Positions 21,316-34,211 of a stretch of 64,000 nt of DNA are shown here, piece by piece (within the stretch, counting starts at the first letter, position 1; each line of letters begins with the position of its first letter). The position numbers were made by a program, and so were the translations under genes. The stretch spans positions 134,304,972 through 134,368,971 of the forward strand of contig NC_060248.1 in assembly GCF_921293095.1 (NCBI RefSeq). Reading direction: 5' to 3'. The DNA is from Ischnura elegans (lineage: Eukaryota > Arthropoda > Insecta > Odonata > Coenagrionidae). Below the pieces are notes generated by a model, which was not told the DNA's origin, did not search any database, and was given only the letters and a program-made list of their open reading frames with translations.

Positions 21316-24300
21316 TACGGAAATCGTTATATTGATTATAACGATTAACATTATTTGTTGTATAATCGTTAATCGTTACTATTCAGAATGGATTTTCACA
21401 AGGTAAAGCCAGAAACAATCGAGTTTATTAAACGTTATGTACAAAGGTAGGTTTTTTTGCTAAATGTAGAAATAGAGTCATGGCATAATTGGACAAAAGA
21501 AATCCTTCTAGTCCATATTGAAGTTTAGATTGTTGTTAGTTATTCGTATGAGAGGCAGCGCTCATTATATAGCGAATCGAAAATGAGTTGCCTCTACATG
21601 TCTTGCAACTTTCATTATAAATTTATAACCTTTCACTTCCAATTCACTTGTTCTATTATTTCATTCTTATTATATTTAATACCCATATTTATATTTTTAT
21701 GCAACAGTGGTGTTCTACAGTACTTGGGATGTATGACAAGTACCTGGCTATGAATTGCAGCAAAAATTATGCTAGGCTGCATACGTAGATTTATTAGTCG
21801 ACTCTGACGGAAGTACTTTTCCGCATATAAAACCATATCATGGAACCAATTGATACAATTTGAGAGTAGATTGAGAAGATGCCTGGAGAATGGAGTGATT
21901 AAAATTCAAGCCTCTTTTTCAAGAATGTAAGCCTTTGATGGGTTATTTAGAAGCAATCCGTGAATAGGGAATTAAAAACATTTCCTCGACCTTAAGAAGG
22001 CACGTGAAGAAAGAATGCAAAGCTCTTTTTGAAAATGTCTGAGGGAAACAAATTTCACGAAATGCCAAAAATATCAGATTGTAGGCAAACGATTTTAAGA
22101 ATTAACCGCAGCACTCGCGAAAGCGTTTTAGGCCGCACAAAATTGATAAAAGTGTCAATTGCAATGGCGATGCACTCTTTCCTATTCCCATCTGCACTTC
22201 TTTTTCCTGTTTTCATTTGAACGACATTCCTTCTTTTTCTTCCTTGTCATTTTTGAGGACTCATTGGCCTTCATACCTTCGCCTTCAGTTGTTAATATTC
22301 TTGCTTGCATTCACTCCTTTTAATTACTGACCGTCAATTAACTTTAGAGCAACGCTTTCTTTTAGGCAGCTCGCACCACCACCATCTCAGGGATCCCATT
22401 TTTCATTAATGCGAGGGATATTTAAATTTTTTGAAGGTCCAATCAGGCGCTAAATTAAAAGCACAGCGATACTCCAATTAAGTTCAGCGCAAATTGAGCA
22501 GAACCTATAGTATATCCGTCGACCGCCTCAAGTCGCAGTAATTACTTAGGTGATCACTTTTATGAAATGCCTAAAATAACAGTGTCTCCCGCTAGGCGTG
22601 AAGTGCGCGCCGCAGTCTCATTTCCGAGTATATTATGTGTACGGTGACACTATCATAAGTGAAAGCAACGTAAGGTAATCGTTTAGAGTTTTGAAAGCTG
22701 AAATGTTTGAAGAAACTTTTGTCGTCCGTTGTGCAGGCCAGAGGAGGAGGAGGCAAAGTGTGCCAAGCGAAGGTCTTCTTCAGCGAGTGGATCGGTTCAC
22801 CAGTTCTGTTCTGAGGTCTTCATTTCCCTCATTTTCCCTCGTCTCTTTGCTCATTTGAAACGCTGCCCAAGGGGACGACGGCACAGACCACGTAGAGCTG
22901 CACACCAGCAGTGGCTGCGAGCGATGACGGCCACCTCCTGTAACGGGGGTATTGGAAAATAGTTGGTCGGCAAATGCTTACGTCCGAACGGCGATTATGT
23001 CGATGAGTGTAAGTGGCTGGATTGTGTAGCAAGGTATAGTTTTCATTATTATTTTATGACCCATCGGACTTTGGAAATAGAATAATCCTCGCATTGTGCA
23101 TAAATCCTATTTAGTGTATAGTATATGAGGCGTATTGTATATTATACACTGGTGCTCACACTTTGGTCTCTCGAATGGTTAAACGCTTTTTTAAAATTGT
23201 CGATACGAATTCAATACATTTCTTTAGTACGAGTACGTACTGACTTGTTCTGGCAATTTCAAAGTTTCCAGAAAACCTTTTTCCCAAAATCACTAATTTT
23301 GGCGTGCTCGCTGATGATCACGCTTCACGACTGCTCAGCGGTTCGGGTGATATTATTGCTCACGCGTAAACTGCTCGTAATTGTTATGGATCAGGCGACC
23401 TGATGCGCGATTAGCTCTTGGAGCGCGTCGTTCGTCATTGATGACGGCACTGAACCTGAAAAAGATTCGCCACCCGCGGAGGGGAATGAATGCGGCGGAG
23501 GGGGATTCGGCTGAGATGGCGTTCAGCAAGCGGAACGACGCTCACTGTGGGAAGACGTCGCGGTCGGCGGACTCTCCGCAGCATTCTCAAGTGTGCAATT
23601 GGTTTCGTTGAGATGAGAAAATAGATTCAGCTCCTCCTCCTCGTCGTTAAATGGCCTTCACCCCAGCCGAAAGTTTAGCTCTGACGATGAACGACGCCAC
23701 GAGGGAAGTCGAGCAGGGGAAAACTCAGGAGCAACCCGGCGAAAATAGAAACATCTGTGGACAGGAGATAACCACCATGCGGGCAGAGCTATTCAATCAT
23801 TTTTTAATTCAAAATCAGTGAATCCTGTAGTAAAAAAATGCCTTCGACAGTGAGTATTCCACCACAATTTCATTTTTCGTTCCTTACCAGTCGCGGCGAA
23901 GACTTTAAACTTAAGCGCAGGCAACCTCCATTCGGATTCATAAATAGATAAGTATCCCATTTCTTTCCTGTTTCCCTTCCATTGCGATATTGTGCTCAGA
24001 ACACGTCACAGGACACGATTGAAAGTAAACGGACACGCGTGAATAGTAGCTCAGTGAGAATCACTACAAAGGCAAACATTAAAAATTTCAATGATTATAA
24101 CTTCACCAAATCTGTCCAAAAATAAAAACATGTAGAAGATGTTTTACAAACTTTTAACCTAAATGTAAGTAAAATTTAATGTTGGCGAGTTTTAACCATA
24201 CCCCAGTAGCAAAAAAATTAGAAAATTTTCATTTCATTTATGTCCTTTATTCCTTCTTTGCACAGTAAAAGAAGAAATTAAAATACGTGATATCTAAAAA

Positions 24301-25914
24301 CATTCGTGAGGGAGCTTCCTTCATTGGAAACTTTCGAGAGGAGGTAGTTTAAAAATTTCTGCTAGAGAAGCTTATCGAGACAGACACACAGATGGATATG
24401 AGTGAGATAGAGTTAGAAACTGAACTATAAAACTGATCCACGTTGTCACTCACTCGGAGAGGAAGGGAGTGAGCGAAGAGATGAATTGAATGTACCTACT
24501 AACACTGCCCTTCCGCAGAGAGTGATTCTGTCTTTTCGAAATTCCGTTGAACGGAAAGGCTTCGATTGAGCCACGAGCGACGACTACAACGCAGGGCAGT
24601 CTCCACTCAGCCATTGCACGCACCGCGAATTTTAATGCGTTTTCTTAATTGGCCACACGCGGCGCTGACGATCCACGAGTGATACGCGAAGGAATCATCC
24701 ATTATTTATTATTAATGCTGTTAAACCTAAATTTATTTTTAGACGATATAATTGATCGAATTCAAAGACCTTCCGATGCTATTCCTTCCGAGTTTGAATG
24801 CTCCAATGCGAACTTGGGGAATGAATGAGTCACTCTGCGCTGAGGATAAAAAAAAAACAATCAAAAAGCGAGAGAAGTGACAACATGGATTACGGAGGGA
24901 CGGATAAGGGCCGGCCGCCCCTATGTGTAGTCCCACAAAATAGCACTTCGGATGAAGGCCATTCACTGCTCCACAGTCACAGAACGAAGCAATTGCAAGC
25001 AGTCTTTTCAAAGTTGAATTGAATTCTTGATATGTAAACGTTAGATTAGCCATGCCATTCTCTATCATTTAACTTCAGCCACAAATATTTCCATCTATTT
25101 TTTAAATAATTTTACTTCTCTTGTGGAATTATTCAAGGCTTAGTAGATAGCGTTGTTTTTTTATTTAACATAATATTTTATACTAATAATAATCGTGCGT
25201 AGGTAGAATCTTTGCACTGAATTGAAATAATAATTTACCAAAAAGTACAAGAAAGTTCAGCGGTATTTTTCCTCTGCATAATGGTATTCTTCCATGAAGA
25301 CAGAAGAGCTACCAGGAAGGTAGAGCATACTCTGCAATACTCGCTTGGCGCGGAAGGAAATGCCGAGGAATTCTGTGGAAGGTCATCGGAATTCTTCTTA
25401 AGCCGCTATCGGTCACACTAGGACGCCTTTGATGGTGGCAACGATCCCAAAAGATACGCCGATAAACAGCTTTTATCTCTCGTCGGCATTTTTATTCACA
25501 TATATAATAAATGGCGGAAATTATTAACGACCGTTGCTTTTTAGTTACAAAAACCTTCGAAACACTTATCGTACGTGGAGAAGGATTCTTCGAGGAGAAG
25601 GCGAGAAAGTTAATGAAACCTACGGCAGTGCGCTGGCCATGGTAGAGGGAAACTAATGAGATTTCTCGTTTTAAGGACAAAGCCGGACTCAAACGTCAAC
25701 AAACATCAACTGCTTCAAGGTAGCTTCGGATTATTTTTGGACACGAAAACATCGAGGGTGGAGGCGTCCTGAAACATTATTTTCGGGTAGCGGCAACCAG
25801 GTCTATGGTCTCAATGGCCAGAATTCGTCATTTATGATTAAAATTTGAGTTCCAAGGATTAAAAAAGGTTGAGGTGCAATATCTGGGGCCATATATCAGG
25901 TATGAGATTACGGA

Positions 25915-26455
25915 CTCTTCCATAGATACTCGTAGGGAATCTTCTGGTCGACTACTACACACTGTTATCGATGATGCCAGGTTAGGGATGGGACGGAGGA
26001 AAGAAAACGTATGAAAGATTGTTGAATAATGGAAAAAATGGAAGAATTAATTGTGATGCAAGACTCCGCTGTACACATTTCTCTTCGCCTTCGCATCAAC
26101 TATATCAGAATGGAAAATAAGGGAAAACAGGAGGGCAATGTCAATTCATAAAATCACATTCACAAGAAATGAGCATCTATGAATTGATCCAGCATCTGAC
26201 GCAATGACTATCCAGCAAAAGAGACGGAAAGTTAATAATTGAAAACGTTCATTTTCTAACGAGCAATGATTCAGCAATCCTAAAGTGAAGCCTAAGTCTA
26301 TGTGAGTTCTCTCATTTTATGCATAGGTTAAATCTTTAATAGCTGCGTTACGACGAATCCGCAATAATTCCGATCATGCTTTCATTTCCTATTACAAGCA
26401 AGCCAATTACGCTAAATCTGAAACTTTGAGATAATCACTTTGCCTACGATTCAAT
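25915..26455 (+). repeat. 0.55-kb interspersed repeat, copy 1
   Basis: Shares about 90% identity, by eye, with 35868-36440 in the same orientation, beginning at 'CATAGATACTCGTAGGGAAT' and continuing through 'GCCAGGTTAGGGATGGGACG' to an AT-rich end near 26455. Small indels separate the copies. It contains no open frame of note. It is an unclassified repeat or an old segmental duplication within the MORN intron. Confidence 0.8.
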
Positions 26456-27773
26456 CTTAATATTTCACACATTAGTTAGCCCCGAGTAAGGCACGCCCAC
26501 CCCCGGTTCTCTTCCTCGATTCCCTCGCCATTGCCATTCATCTCCCTCCATAGATGGATCCTCCTCATAGGCCTCCATAGATAGATCCTCCCTCCCCAAA
26601 ACTGACCGCTCTGACTGCATCTTTTGCATCGACGAAACGCAACAAAAAATGATCTTTTTCATTGTATCACAGCCAATCGTTCGTGTTCAAGTACGTCTTT
26701 GAGCCTTCTTTCTGCGAGGCCCTCCTTGAAGTGAGATATATGCTAGACTTCACCAATTTCTGGCCTCTGGCCATGGCTGAGAATGCACCCCTAACCCCGA
26801 TGATCCTCTCCACGCGTCATCTGTCATAATTGTCCGTATCACTCATCAATGTCATTATTATTTCGTTCAGGTTAGCTGCACCTAGTTGCACATTGTCTTT
26901 GTGATTGCTCGCGGTGGCTACATTAGTTTCTAGTAATGGCGAAGGATAGATCATGCTTCATTCCATCAAAACTGCAAAGAACGGCCGTTGGTTGCGGCGA
27001 AAGAGCTGCTCGTGCTCGGGTGTTTACTTGTTTAGAGTGTACTTGTGTACTTGTTTAGAGGCGCGAGAACAAGAGAGAGGAGTGGATGCGATGGATTCAT
27101 TTGCAAGGAAAGGAGAGAAAGATGGCGGGAATGTCATCATCGCCAAGATGAACATCAGCCACTTTTTGGTGATTGCATTGCGAAACATGCCATAGGATTT
27201 CGTGGGTGGGAATTCTAGACTGTCTTACGAATGAAAAGGGAAAAGAGGTTTAGTCAAATTGCAAAGTGGAATCAACCAGATGAGGTAATCCATTTGGAAA
27301 ATATTGATGGCCAATCACTCTCACCTCCGTAAACGTCTCCCAAGACCCAAAAGATGATAAGTTAGGTTTTTATTCTACCATTTATCAATCAAGTCGTTCA
27401 AATTCATCCCAGCGAATGTCTACAAAAAGAACATCAGATCTATGTTTCACCTGTTATGTGACAGTTTATATCTTCATCACGAGAGAGCATATTTGCGGTC
27501 GCTGGAGTGCACGCCCACTTTCACCTAACCAGCTGGAGCAGAGATTTTTTTACAGGGTCAGGGTCGACGTCAATCGTGTTACGCAACTAAGGGAAAAAAA
27601 GGAGTGACGGCTGCAAAGAATTCCGCGCTCACCGTCGCTAATGTTTTGGTGATATTTTCCAGAAAAACGACTTTTGAAACTTGCTCAATTTGAGCTTTTC
27701 ATTTACGCCGCACTTGCAAAACACATCTGCGCAAATCAAGAGATGGTGATGCTGAAATTCAAACCGTAGATGT

Positions 27774-27960
27774 AATTGGGAAACCTGAGGGGTTCTATCT
27801 GAGTCATATGATCAAGAAGACAATTTCAAATCCCGTAGTGTAAGACAAATTCACATAATGCTTGTCTTATATTTGCATATATCTTATCTTACATTGATTG
27901 GGATTTGAAATTGTCTTCTTGATCACATGACTCAGATAGAATCACTCAGATTTCCCAATT
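27774..27960. mobile_element. Foldback MITE
   Basis: Arms at 27774-27834 and 27900-27960 are reverse complements over about 61 bases with about five mismatches. The shared arm includes 'TCTATCTGAGTCAT' and 'GATCAAGAAGACAATTTCAA'. The spacer (27835-27899) is AT-rich. A target duplication could not be fixed. It abuts a SINE at 27961. Confidence 0.8.
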
Positions 27961-28166
27961 TAAGCGCAAATATACAAATAAATTCACTGGCAAGGAAAGA
28001 AAGGAGGAACATATGATAGAAAAAGGACGAGGACAAAGGTACTGTGGTAGATGGAAAAAGCCAGAAATCAGAGGGTAAAAATGCGACCAGCCTGGGACGC
28101 GAACCAAGAACCTCGCAGTTACCGACCGAGTGCTCTAACTGGTTGCACTACCAGGACTCTTAGATT
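27961..28166 (-). repeat. tRNA-derived SINE
   Basis: On the minus strand the head (28166 down to about 28080) has an A-box-like 'TGGTAGTGCAACCAGTTAGAG' region. It also has a good B box GGTTCGCGTCCC, with a tRNA-like spacing and GAGCACTCGG anticodon-arm sequence. The body continues to about 27961 with pyrimidine-rich sequence. The body's end ('AAGGAAAGAAAGG' on the plus strand) recurs near 28453-28467, indicating another copy or partial duplication there. Confidence 0.65.
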
Positions 28167-28539
28167 TCAAATGATTTCGGCGGGGGTTTATCCACAGAAA
28201 ACTCCCTTTGCTTTGGCCCACGATAGTAACCAATAGACGGAACAGGGGCAGCTCACTACTCACCAACAAGAGAAATGGATGAGGACACAAGGATGGAAGG
28301 AAAGGTACACACTCACACGATAACAGGAAAGAGACAGGAACATGCGTTTCGGGGCACGCTGAGCCCAAGTGAAATAGGCCAATACGGCCGATACACTACT
28401 TCATTCATTCACGCGACGCCTTAAGCGTAAACATACAAAGAAATTCATAGGTAAGGAAAGAAAGGGATAGGTAGATATATAGAGGGCATTCCTAAAAAAT
28501 GTGAATCCCCTTATACCTGAAATTATATATTTAAGCTAA

Positions 28540-29061
28540 GTCCGGGTGAGATGCCCCACCGGTAGAGATCGTGTTAGTTTCAATGAAAACCATCAGATTG
28601 CTCTGCTGATAGTGTCCCTCAATTAGTTGGACAACTACATTCAAGCTACATGAGTTTCGCGGTGATTCGTTTTTTTCGCAGCATAAAATAATCACTTCAA
28701 GTGAGTATCATCAGTTTGAATACTTTGAATTTACGGGTGAAAACATGTAGCAGCATGTTCTTCAAATGCCCACGTGCAGTGACAAGCCATCTTAAACAAT
28801 GTGTTGGCCTGCTGGCTGTAAGGGCAACTCTCCCGTACTGAAAGGAGAGACGCCCCACCTCTCCTCGGGATATATGCCCCAGTGCATAAGGTACAGATGC
28901 AGATAGAGGTACAGGCATTAAGGTACAGATGCCCTACTTGTATTGTTTTCAGTTAATTATAACCAATACGATAGAAGTAATATTAGTAAGTACGTCAATA
29001 GAAGAGTGCTAAAGTGAAAGATCCTCCTAATTTTTAAATTGCTTTGATACAGCTTGATTTT
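28540..29061. other. Sequence possibly belonging to a pogo-type element
   Basis: The stretch contains repeated GAGATGCCCCACC and GAGACGCCCCACC motifs (28549-28562, 28847-28860), related to the GGGGCATCTCTCCC motif at 32270-32285. The pogo transposase remnant lies between, so these may be its terminal or subterminal repeats. No inverted-repeat boundary could be fixed. Confidence 0.3.
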
Positions 29062-30616
29062 GATACGAAAACGAGAGGGAAGTGGATACCGATGACATGG
29101 GAGCCCCAATTTTAAGATCGGAATTTGATGCGGCTGTAAGAGACTCAGGATAAATAAAGCGTCTGGCATTGATGACATTCCTGCAGAGCTAATTAAAAAT
29201 TCAGGAGAGAAGACGTTGAACCAGCTATACAAAATCATTAGTGAAATGTATACGACAGGTGAGATACCAAAGGATTTCGAGAGGAACATTATAATCCCTA
29301 TTCCTAAGAAGAAAAGAGCGGAGAAGTGCGAAGATTTTAGGACCATAAGCCTTACTACACATGCGTCAAAGATACTGACAAGGATCATCTATAGAAGAAT
29401 AGAACGAAAAGAAGAAGAGTACTTGGATGAGGGCCAATTTGGATTCAGAAAAAACAAAGGCACAAGGGAAGCAATATTGGCCCTAAGACTGCTCATAGAG
29501 AAGAGAATGGAAAAGAACAAGCCAACGTTCATTGCGTTTGTGGACTTAGAGAAAGCATTTGACAACGTGGATTGGAGCACAATGCTTGGAATCCTAAAGG
29601 AAATTGGGGTTCTTTATAATGATAGAAGAATCATCCACAGTTTATACAAAAACCAAGTAGCCGTGATGAAATCAGGGCCCAGCTGTGAAGAAGCAAGAAT
29701 TAAGAAAGGAGTGCGACAAGGCTGTATATTGTCACCCGTAATTTTCAACGTTTACATTGAGAAAGCCATTAATTAAATCAAAGAAAAGGAATTGGGAGTG
29801 AATATCCATGGAGAAAAAATTAGCATGCTAAGATTTGCCGATGACATAGCCGTTACAGCAGAAACAGAGAGGGATTTGAAAAATATTCTGATTAATATGG
29901 GTAGGGTAATGAGTAGATATCAACTGAAAATAAGCACGAGGAAAACCAAGATCTTAGTATGCAGCAGAAGAGAAGAAGTCAAGACCAACATTAAAATATG
30001 GAGGCAAAAACTGAAAGAGGTGGATGAATTCTGTTATTTGGGAAGCAAGATAACTAGTGACGGGAGAAGCAAGAAAGAAATTATCAGCAGAATAGCCCAG
30101 GCGAGGAGAGCATTCCACCAAAAGAGAGACCTGCTTACAGCGGGAAACTTAAATATGGAAGTAAAGAAACAATTCATAAGAACCTACATCTGGAGTATGC
30201 TCCTATACGGAAGTGAGGCATGGACAATGACCGCAGCAGAGAAAGCAAGGATAGAGGCCTTTGAAATGTGGTGCTACAGAAGAATGATGAAAATCAAATG
30301 GATTGACCGAGTTAGTAACGAGGAAGTCCTAAGAAGGGTAGGAGAGAAGAGAAGCCTCATGAAAACCTTAATAAGAAGACGGAATAACCTTATAGGCCAC
30401 ATCTTGAGACATGATGGCCTGATGAAGACAATCGTCGAAGGGCAAGTGGAAGGCAATAATGGAAAAGGAAGACCTCGAACAAAATATATGGAACAAGTAA
30501 AGAAGGATGTGAAAGAGAAGAAATACGTAGGTGTGAAGAGAGTAGCTGATAGGAGAAATGAGTGGAGAGCTGCGTCAAACCAATCCTAGGATTGTTGACC
30601 AGTGATGATGATGATG
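29062..30616 (+). mobile_element. LINE family C, young 5'-truncated copy with 13-bp TSD
   Basis: The 1,555-bp insertion is flanked by the identical 13-mer ACAGCTTGATTTT at 29049-29061 and 30617-30629. It starts within the RT region and ends in a short GATGATGATGATG tail, typical for this LINE group. It is the best-preserved copy of family C, fragments of which lie at 10560-13916 (minus) and 32560-32790 (plus). Confidence 0.92.
29150..30589 (+). pseudogene. LINE C reverse transcriptase, one in-frame stop
   Basis: The reading frame is continuous apart from one TAA at 29774-29776. Motifs in order are 'KASGIDDIPAELIK', 'IIPIPKKKRAEKCEDFRTISL', 'GQFGFRKNKGTREAI', 'AFVDLEKAFDNV', 'GVRQGCILSPVIFNVY', the stop, then 'MLRFADDIAVTAE', 'FCYLGSKITSDGRSKKEI' and 'MLLYGSEAWTM'. 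The carboxy terminus is 'VADRRNEWRAASNQS'. Catalytic aspartates (FVDL and FADD) are intact, so a single nonsense mutation separates it from an open RT. The endonuclease is missing through truncation. The clade is RTE-like by motif, not verified. Confidence 0.85.
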
Positions 30617-30905
30617 ACAGCTTGATTTTTGGAGATGGGTATTCAGACGATCTCCACATTTATCGAATCAATTTATTAGAACTTTTTACGCCATGCTCAT
30701 TATAATATAAAGACTTATTTACTTGAGCATAAACAAATCAGCAAGGCCTCCTTGGCAGCAAAATAAATTATGATAGAACCATTCGCAGCATATTCATCAT
30801 CATGTTCTAAAGGTAATCCCATGTTGCAATAGGCATGACCCTCTTTTCAGCGCTGCCTCCTTATGACCGGCCAAAGATTTAAATCCCATCCCAAGAAAAA
30901 AACCA

Positions 30906-30931
30906 CGAAGAGTCCCCTCTCGGACTCTTCG
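30906..30931. repeat. Short perfect hairpin
   Basis: CGAAGAGTCC and GGACTCTTCG form a 10-bp perfect stem with a 6-base loop (CCTCTC). It lies between the LINE C insertion and the pogo remnant. No function inferred. Confidence 0.6.
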
Positions 30932-31049
30932 CCGTTGCAGACAGAGGGGTAATGCAAAAAAATTTATTTAGGTCCTCAAGGTCTATTTTCCAAGGAGCAG
31001 GAAAAGCGACTTCTCCTTCATAATCAACGCCGGCGGGTTGTGACTGGCT

Positions 31050-31980
31050 TAATTCATTTTTAAGAAAAAATCCACAAGTCATTGTTGGGCAGTCTCAAGG
31101 GTTGTCAGTTGCTAGAGGTGAAGGAATTAATAGAAAGAGCGTTAGTCACTTTTCTAAAATACTCTCAAAATTGCTTCAGGAGAATGACTTCTTCACCAGG
31201 CTGGCCAACGTCTACAATATGGACAAGTGTGGTTGTCGGTTAAATAACGTCCTTAGGAATTTTTTAGCCACAAAAGGTGCTAAAAACGTTCAGATTCTGA
31301 CATCTACGGAGAGAGAAAATAACAACACCGTGATTGCGTGCTGCAATGCTGAAGAGCAATTCCTTCCTCCGGCATTGATTTTCAAACCTTACACATATTA
31401 TTTCAAACAAAAAAGTATGGTCAAAGGCATCTGCTGTTTATACGGCTGTTAATGCTTTCAGGGAGATGGACATATTTCCTATGGATCCACCATCAATACG
31501 CGAACCTTTTTCAACAGTGATGGAATAATATCTGGAGAAACCCAAAGCTCTAAGCAACTGTCCGGAGTACATGACCCTAGTTCAATGCCTGGGACATCCA
31601 GAGAAGCCTTTAAGCAACTTGTAAGTCTTTGAAAGATCACCAGAATTGAAATATGGCACCTACCATACTGTTAAATCAGATATCACCAGTCCCCACCTTC
31701 GAAATAAAATCTATAACATTGAAACAGACAGCGAAAGTATTGACGTTCGGCGAACACGTAAAATAAAGAAGGATGAAAGCAAAGAGTAAAAAATACAACG
31801 TTAAAAAATGGTAAATTTGGAAAACAAAAAAGAAAAACTAATCATTGATGATGACCAGAACAGATTTTTGGAATGTGAGGATAGCTATTTTACAACAAAA
31901 TTAACAGTAGATTTGATCAAATGTTACAATTTTGATCATTGGCTGCACGAATCATGCAAAACATACGGAAATCTCTGAAA
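31050..31980 (+). pseudogene. pogo/Tigger-type transposase remnant
   Basis: The frame 31102-31452 shows 'VYNMDKCGC', 'FLATKGAKNVQILTSTEREN' and 'PPALIFKPYTYY', matching the DDE_1 region of pogo/Tigger/jerky transposases. The family usually reads NMDE where this copy has NMDK. After the frame closes, further pieces follow: 'FREMDIFPMDPPSIREPFF' near 31460 and a Cys/His-rich end ('FLECEDSY', then 'HWLHESC') near 31865-31950. The amino-terminal helix-turn-helix and the middle of the catalytic domain are absent. It is inactive and may be a domesticated-type relic or an ordinary dead transposon. Confidence 0.75.
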
Positions 31981-32559
31981 ATAAATGTGGACGAACCAAA
32001 CTGATCGAGGAAAAAAGAAGAGCAATGTTTAAACAATTTTTTGAGTAAATTAGGTAAGAAGCTCGTGCAAAATATGTTATTTATAGGCATTCATTAACAC
32101 ATGAACGAGTTTCAGTGCAATGTTTAAAGAATATTTTCCCTGAAATAATGCAATTCTGAAAAATACTTTTACAAACGATACTTCAAAATGTGTTTAAATG
32201 CTATATTAAAACCATAATTTTAAGTTAATTTGCAAGTGCTAATTCAGATTTAATTCAGCTTGAGCTGCATGGGGCATCTCTCCCACAGAGGTGGGACAGT
32301 TGGGAGAGATGGCCAAATGCTATGGAAAAGTTAAATTATTTAAAGGTGAATATTTTTTAATCAAAATTTGTTCGTACATTTTTTATTCTTAATAAAGTTT
32401 GTATTATAACGTGAGTTCCTACATTCTTACCATTACCTCAGTCATAGATATGAAGACATTTCCTCAGGTGAGGCATGTATCCCTACCTCATATCTGTAAC
32501 GTAGGAAATGTCCTCAGGGGAGGAGGAAGGTAGAGAAGTCACTTATAAGCCTTGCATTG

Positions 32560-32790
32560 ATGATGGGACAATTTAATCGACCAGATGAAACAGTCCAATG
32601 AAACTATCGTTGGAGGACGGAACGACAAGGGTAGGCCACGCATTAGATACTCAGCGCAGCCGATGTGAAGCAGAAGAATGACGTAGGTATTTAAAAGATT
32701 AGCGGATAGTAGAATTGAGTGGAGAGCTGCGTCAATATACCTAATTTTAGGATTGAGGATAGACCTTTGATGATGACGATGATGATTCGA
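32560..32790 (+). mobile_element. LINE family C 3' fragment
   Basis: Corresponds to the last about 200 bases of the copy at 29062-30616. It has a 'GRPRIRY'-like segment, then 'RIEWRAAS' (compare 'RNEWRAAS') and a GATGATGACGATGATGAT tail at 32768-32787. Frameshifted throughout. Confidence 0.75.
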
Positions 32791-33473
32791 CCCATTCTAA
32801 CAATTTCCTGTACCTGAAATTGGAAAAAATTACGCTTGATAGTATTTCCTGTAATGTTTGCATGATTTACATGTCCATGTTGACTAACTCAACATGCCAT
32901 TAAAATTTCAAGATTTCCATTGAATGAATGACGTCCTATTCCTGAGAAAGTGAGCAAGCAGCACCTTCTTCACGCCACTTTACTTCAACAAGATATCACT
33001 GGTGATATATTACATTCATTCGTCGATAATGACAACACTATCATCACCACACTGACATGTGCCAGTGGGCTTTTCGTACCATGCCTTAAATGCCAACAAA
33101 AGAAGATAACGTCTTGTCTTCAACTTCACAGTTCATAAATCCTGCGGTGCGTTGCTGTGAGGAATTAGAGCCAATGTTTGGCCGGTTACTTTTACTTTAT
33201 CCGGTGATTATTTAATAGGTTATTTAATAGGTATCCCTTTTCCAATATTTGTAGCGCTGATATTTTGATACATAGGGTTATTTTTTGTCATAACCTTTCC
33301 ACAGTATATTGTTATCAAATTTCAATATCCAAAGTGATGCTTACAGTACATCACTTTAATGTCGCCTAAGGACGGAATTAATGGCTTTTAGAATGAAAAT
33401 TACACAAGAATTCTTGGCTCGAGTGCACAATTCATAATTGAGCTCTTTTGGATAAAACGTTGTATTTCGTGGA

Positions 33474-33850
33474 GTGTCGTTAATGTCGTTGTGTGAGGCA
33501 TTTTCAGGGAAAGAGCAGCGAATGAATGTATTTCCGCGTCCGCCTCGCATCCCTGAGCAACCCGTCGTCGTCGTCGTTGCTGTCGCCGCTCGTCCGCTGT
33601 TTTTGCTCACGTCGCCTTCACGGTCCGCGGCAACAGCGCAACGACCCAAAGAAAAACACGGCGATATCAACTCGACCTCCCCGCGAAGAGAAAAAAAACA
33701 ATTGCCGTTCGCCGTGGTGTTTATTCTTTGATCCAATGAGTTTGGCAAGAGTATTCGCAGCTCCGATGATACCAACGCGATGGGCTGCTCGTTTCGGGAG
33801 AGCGATTAAATTCACGAATTGCGTATTCAGAATAAAGCGAGTTTAAAGGA
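33474..33850. other. GC-rich patch with CGT/CGTC repeats
   Basis: A local GC rise with 'GTCGTCGTCGTCGTTG' near 33567 and overlapping open frames of 65-139 codons on both strands. None has a domain, and open frames on all strands are expected from the composition. It lies within the MORN intron. It could be a regulatory CpG-type patch, but this is not shown. Confidence 0.35.
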
Positions 33851-34178
33851 GAAAATAATATTCACGACACGCGACCGATTCGACATTTTCAAAAAATTGC
33901 GTTCAGGCCATTTTAAATTCCTTCGGCAGATGAAAACATAGCAATCTGAAGAATTTTGTGCCAATTTTGCATCAATTTTTATTTGATCCTTAAACTTCTT
34001 AAATTAACACGTATTTTATTTACTTTGTAGAAGTAAGCCATCAAAAGAAAGGCACATTAGTAAAATGAGTTTTGGATTATTTGAGGGTAAATAAAAATGA
34101 GTTTATTTAAGTTACTTGAAGCGATATCTTTCAATTTTTCTCAGATTTATTCCGCCATAGGTATACCTTAATAATAGT

Positions 34179-34211
34179 ATAGAGTAAGTATATATAATAT
34201 ACTTACTCTAT
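34179..34211. repeat. 14-bp perfect hairpin
   Basis: ATAGAGTAAGTATA and its reverse complement flank a 5-base TATAA loop. It is flanked by short ATAATAG direct repeats (34171-34177 and 34213-34219), which may hint at a tiny foldback insertion. Confidence 0.6.

Noticed and set aside
34179-34211. microRNA precursor
   Set aside because: The stem is only 14 bp with a 5-base loop, too short for a typical animal precursor.
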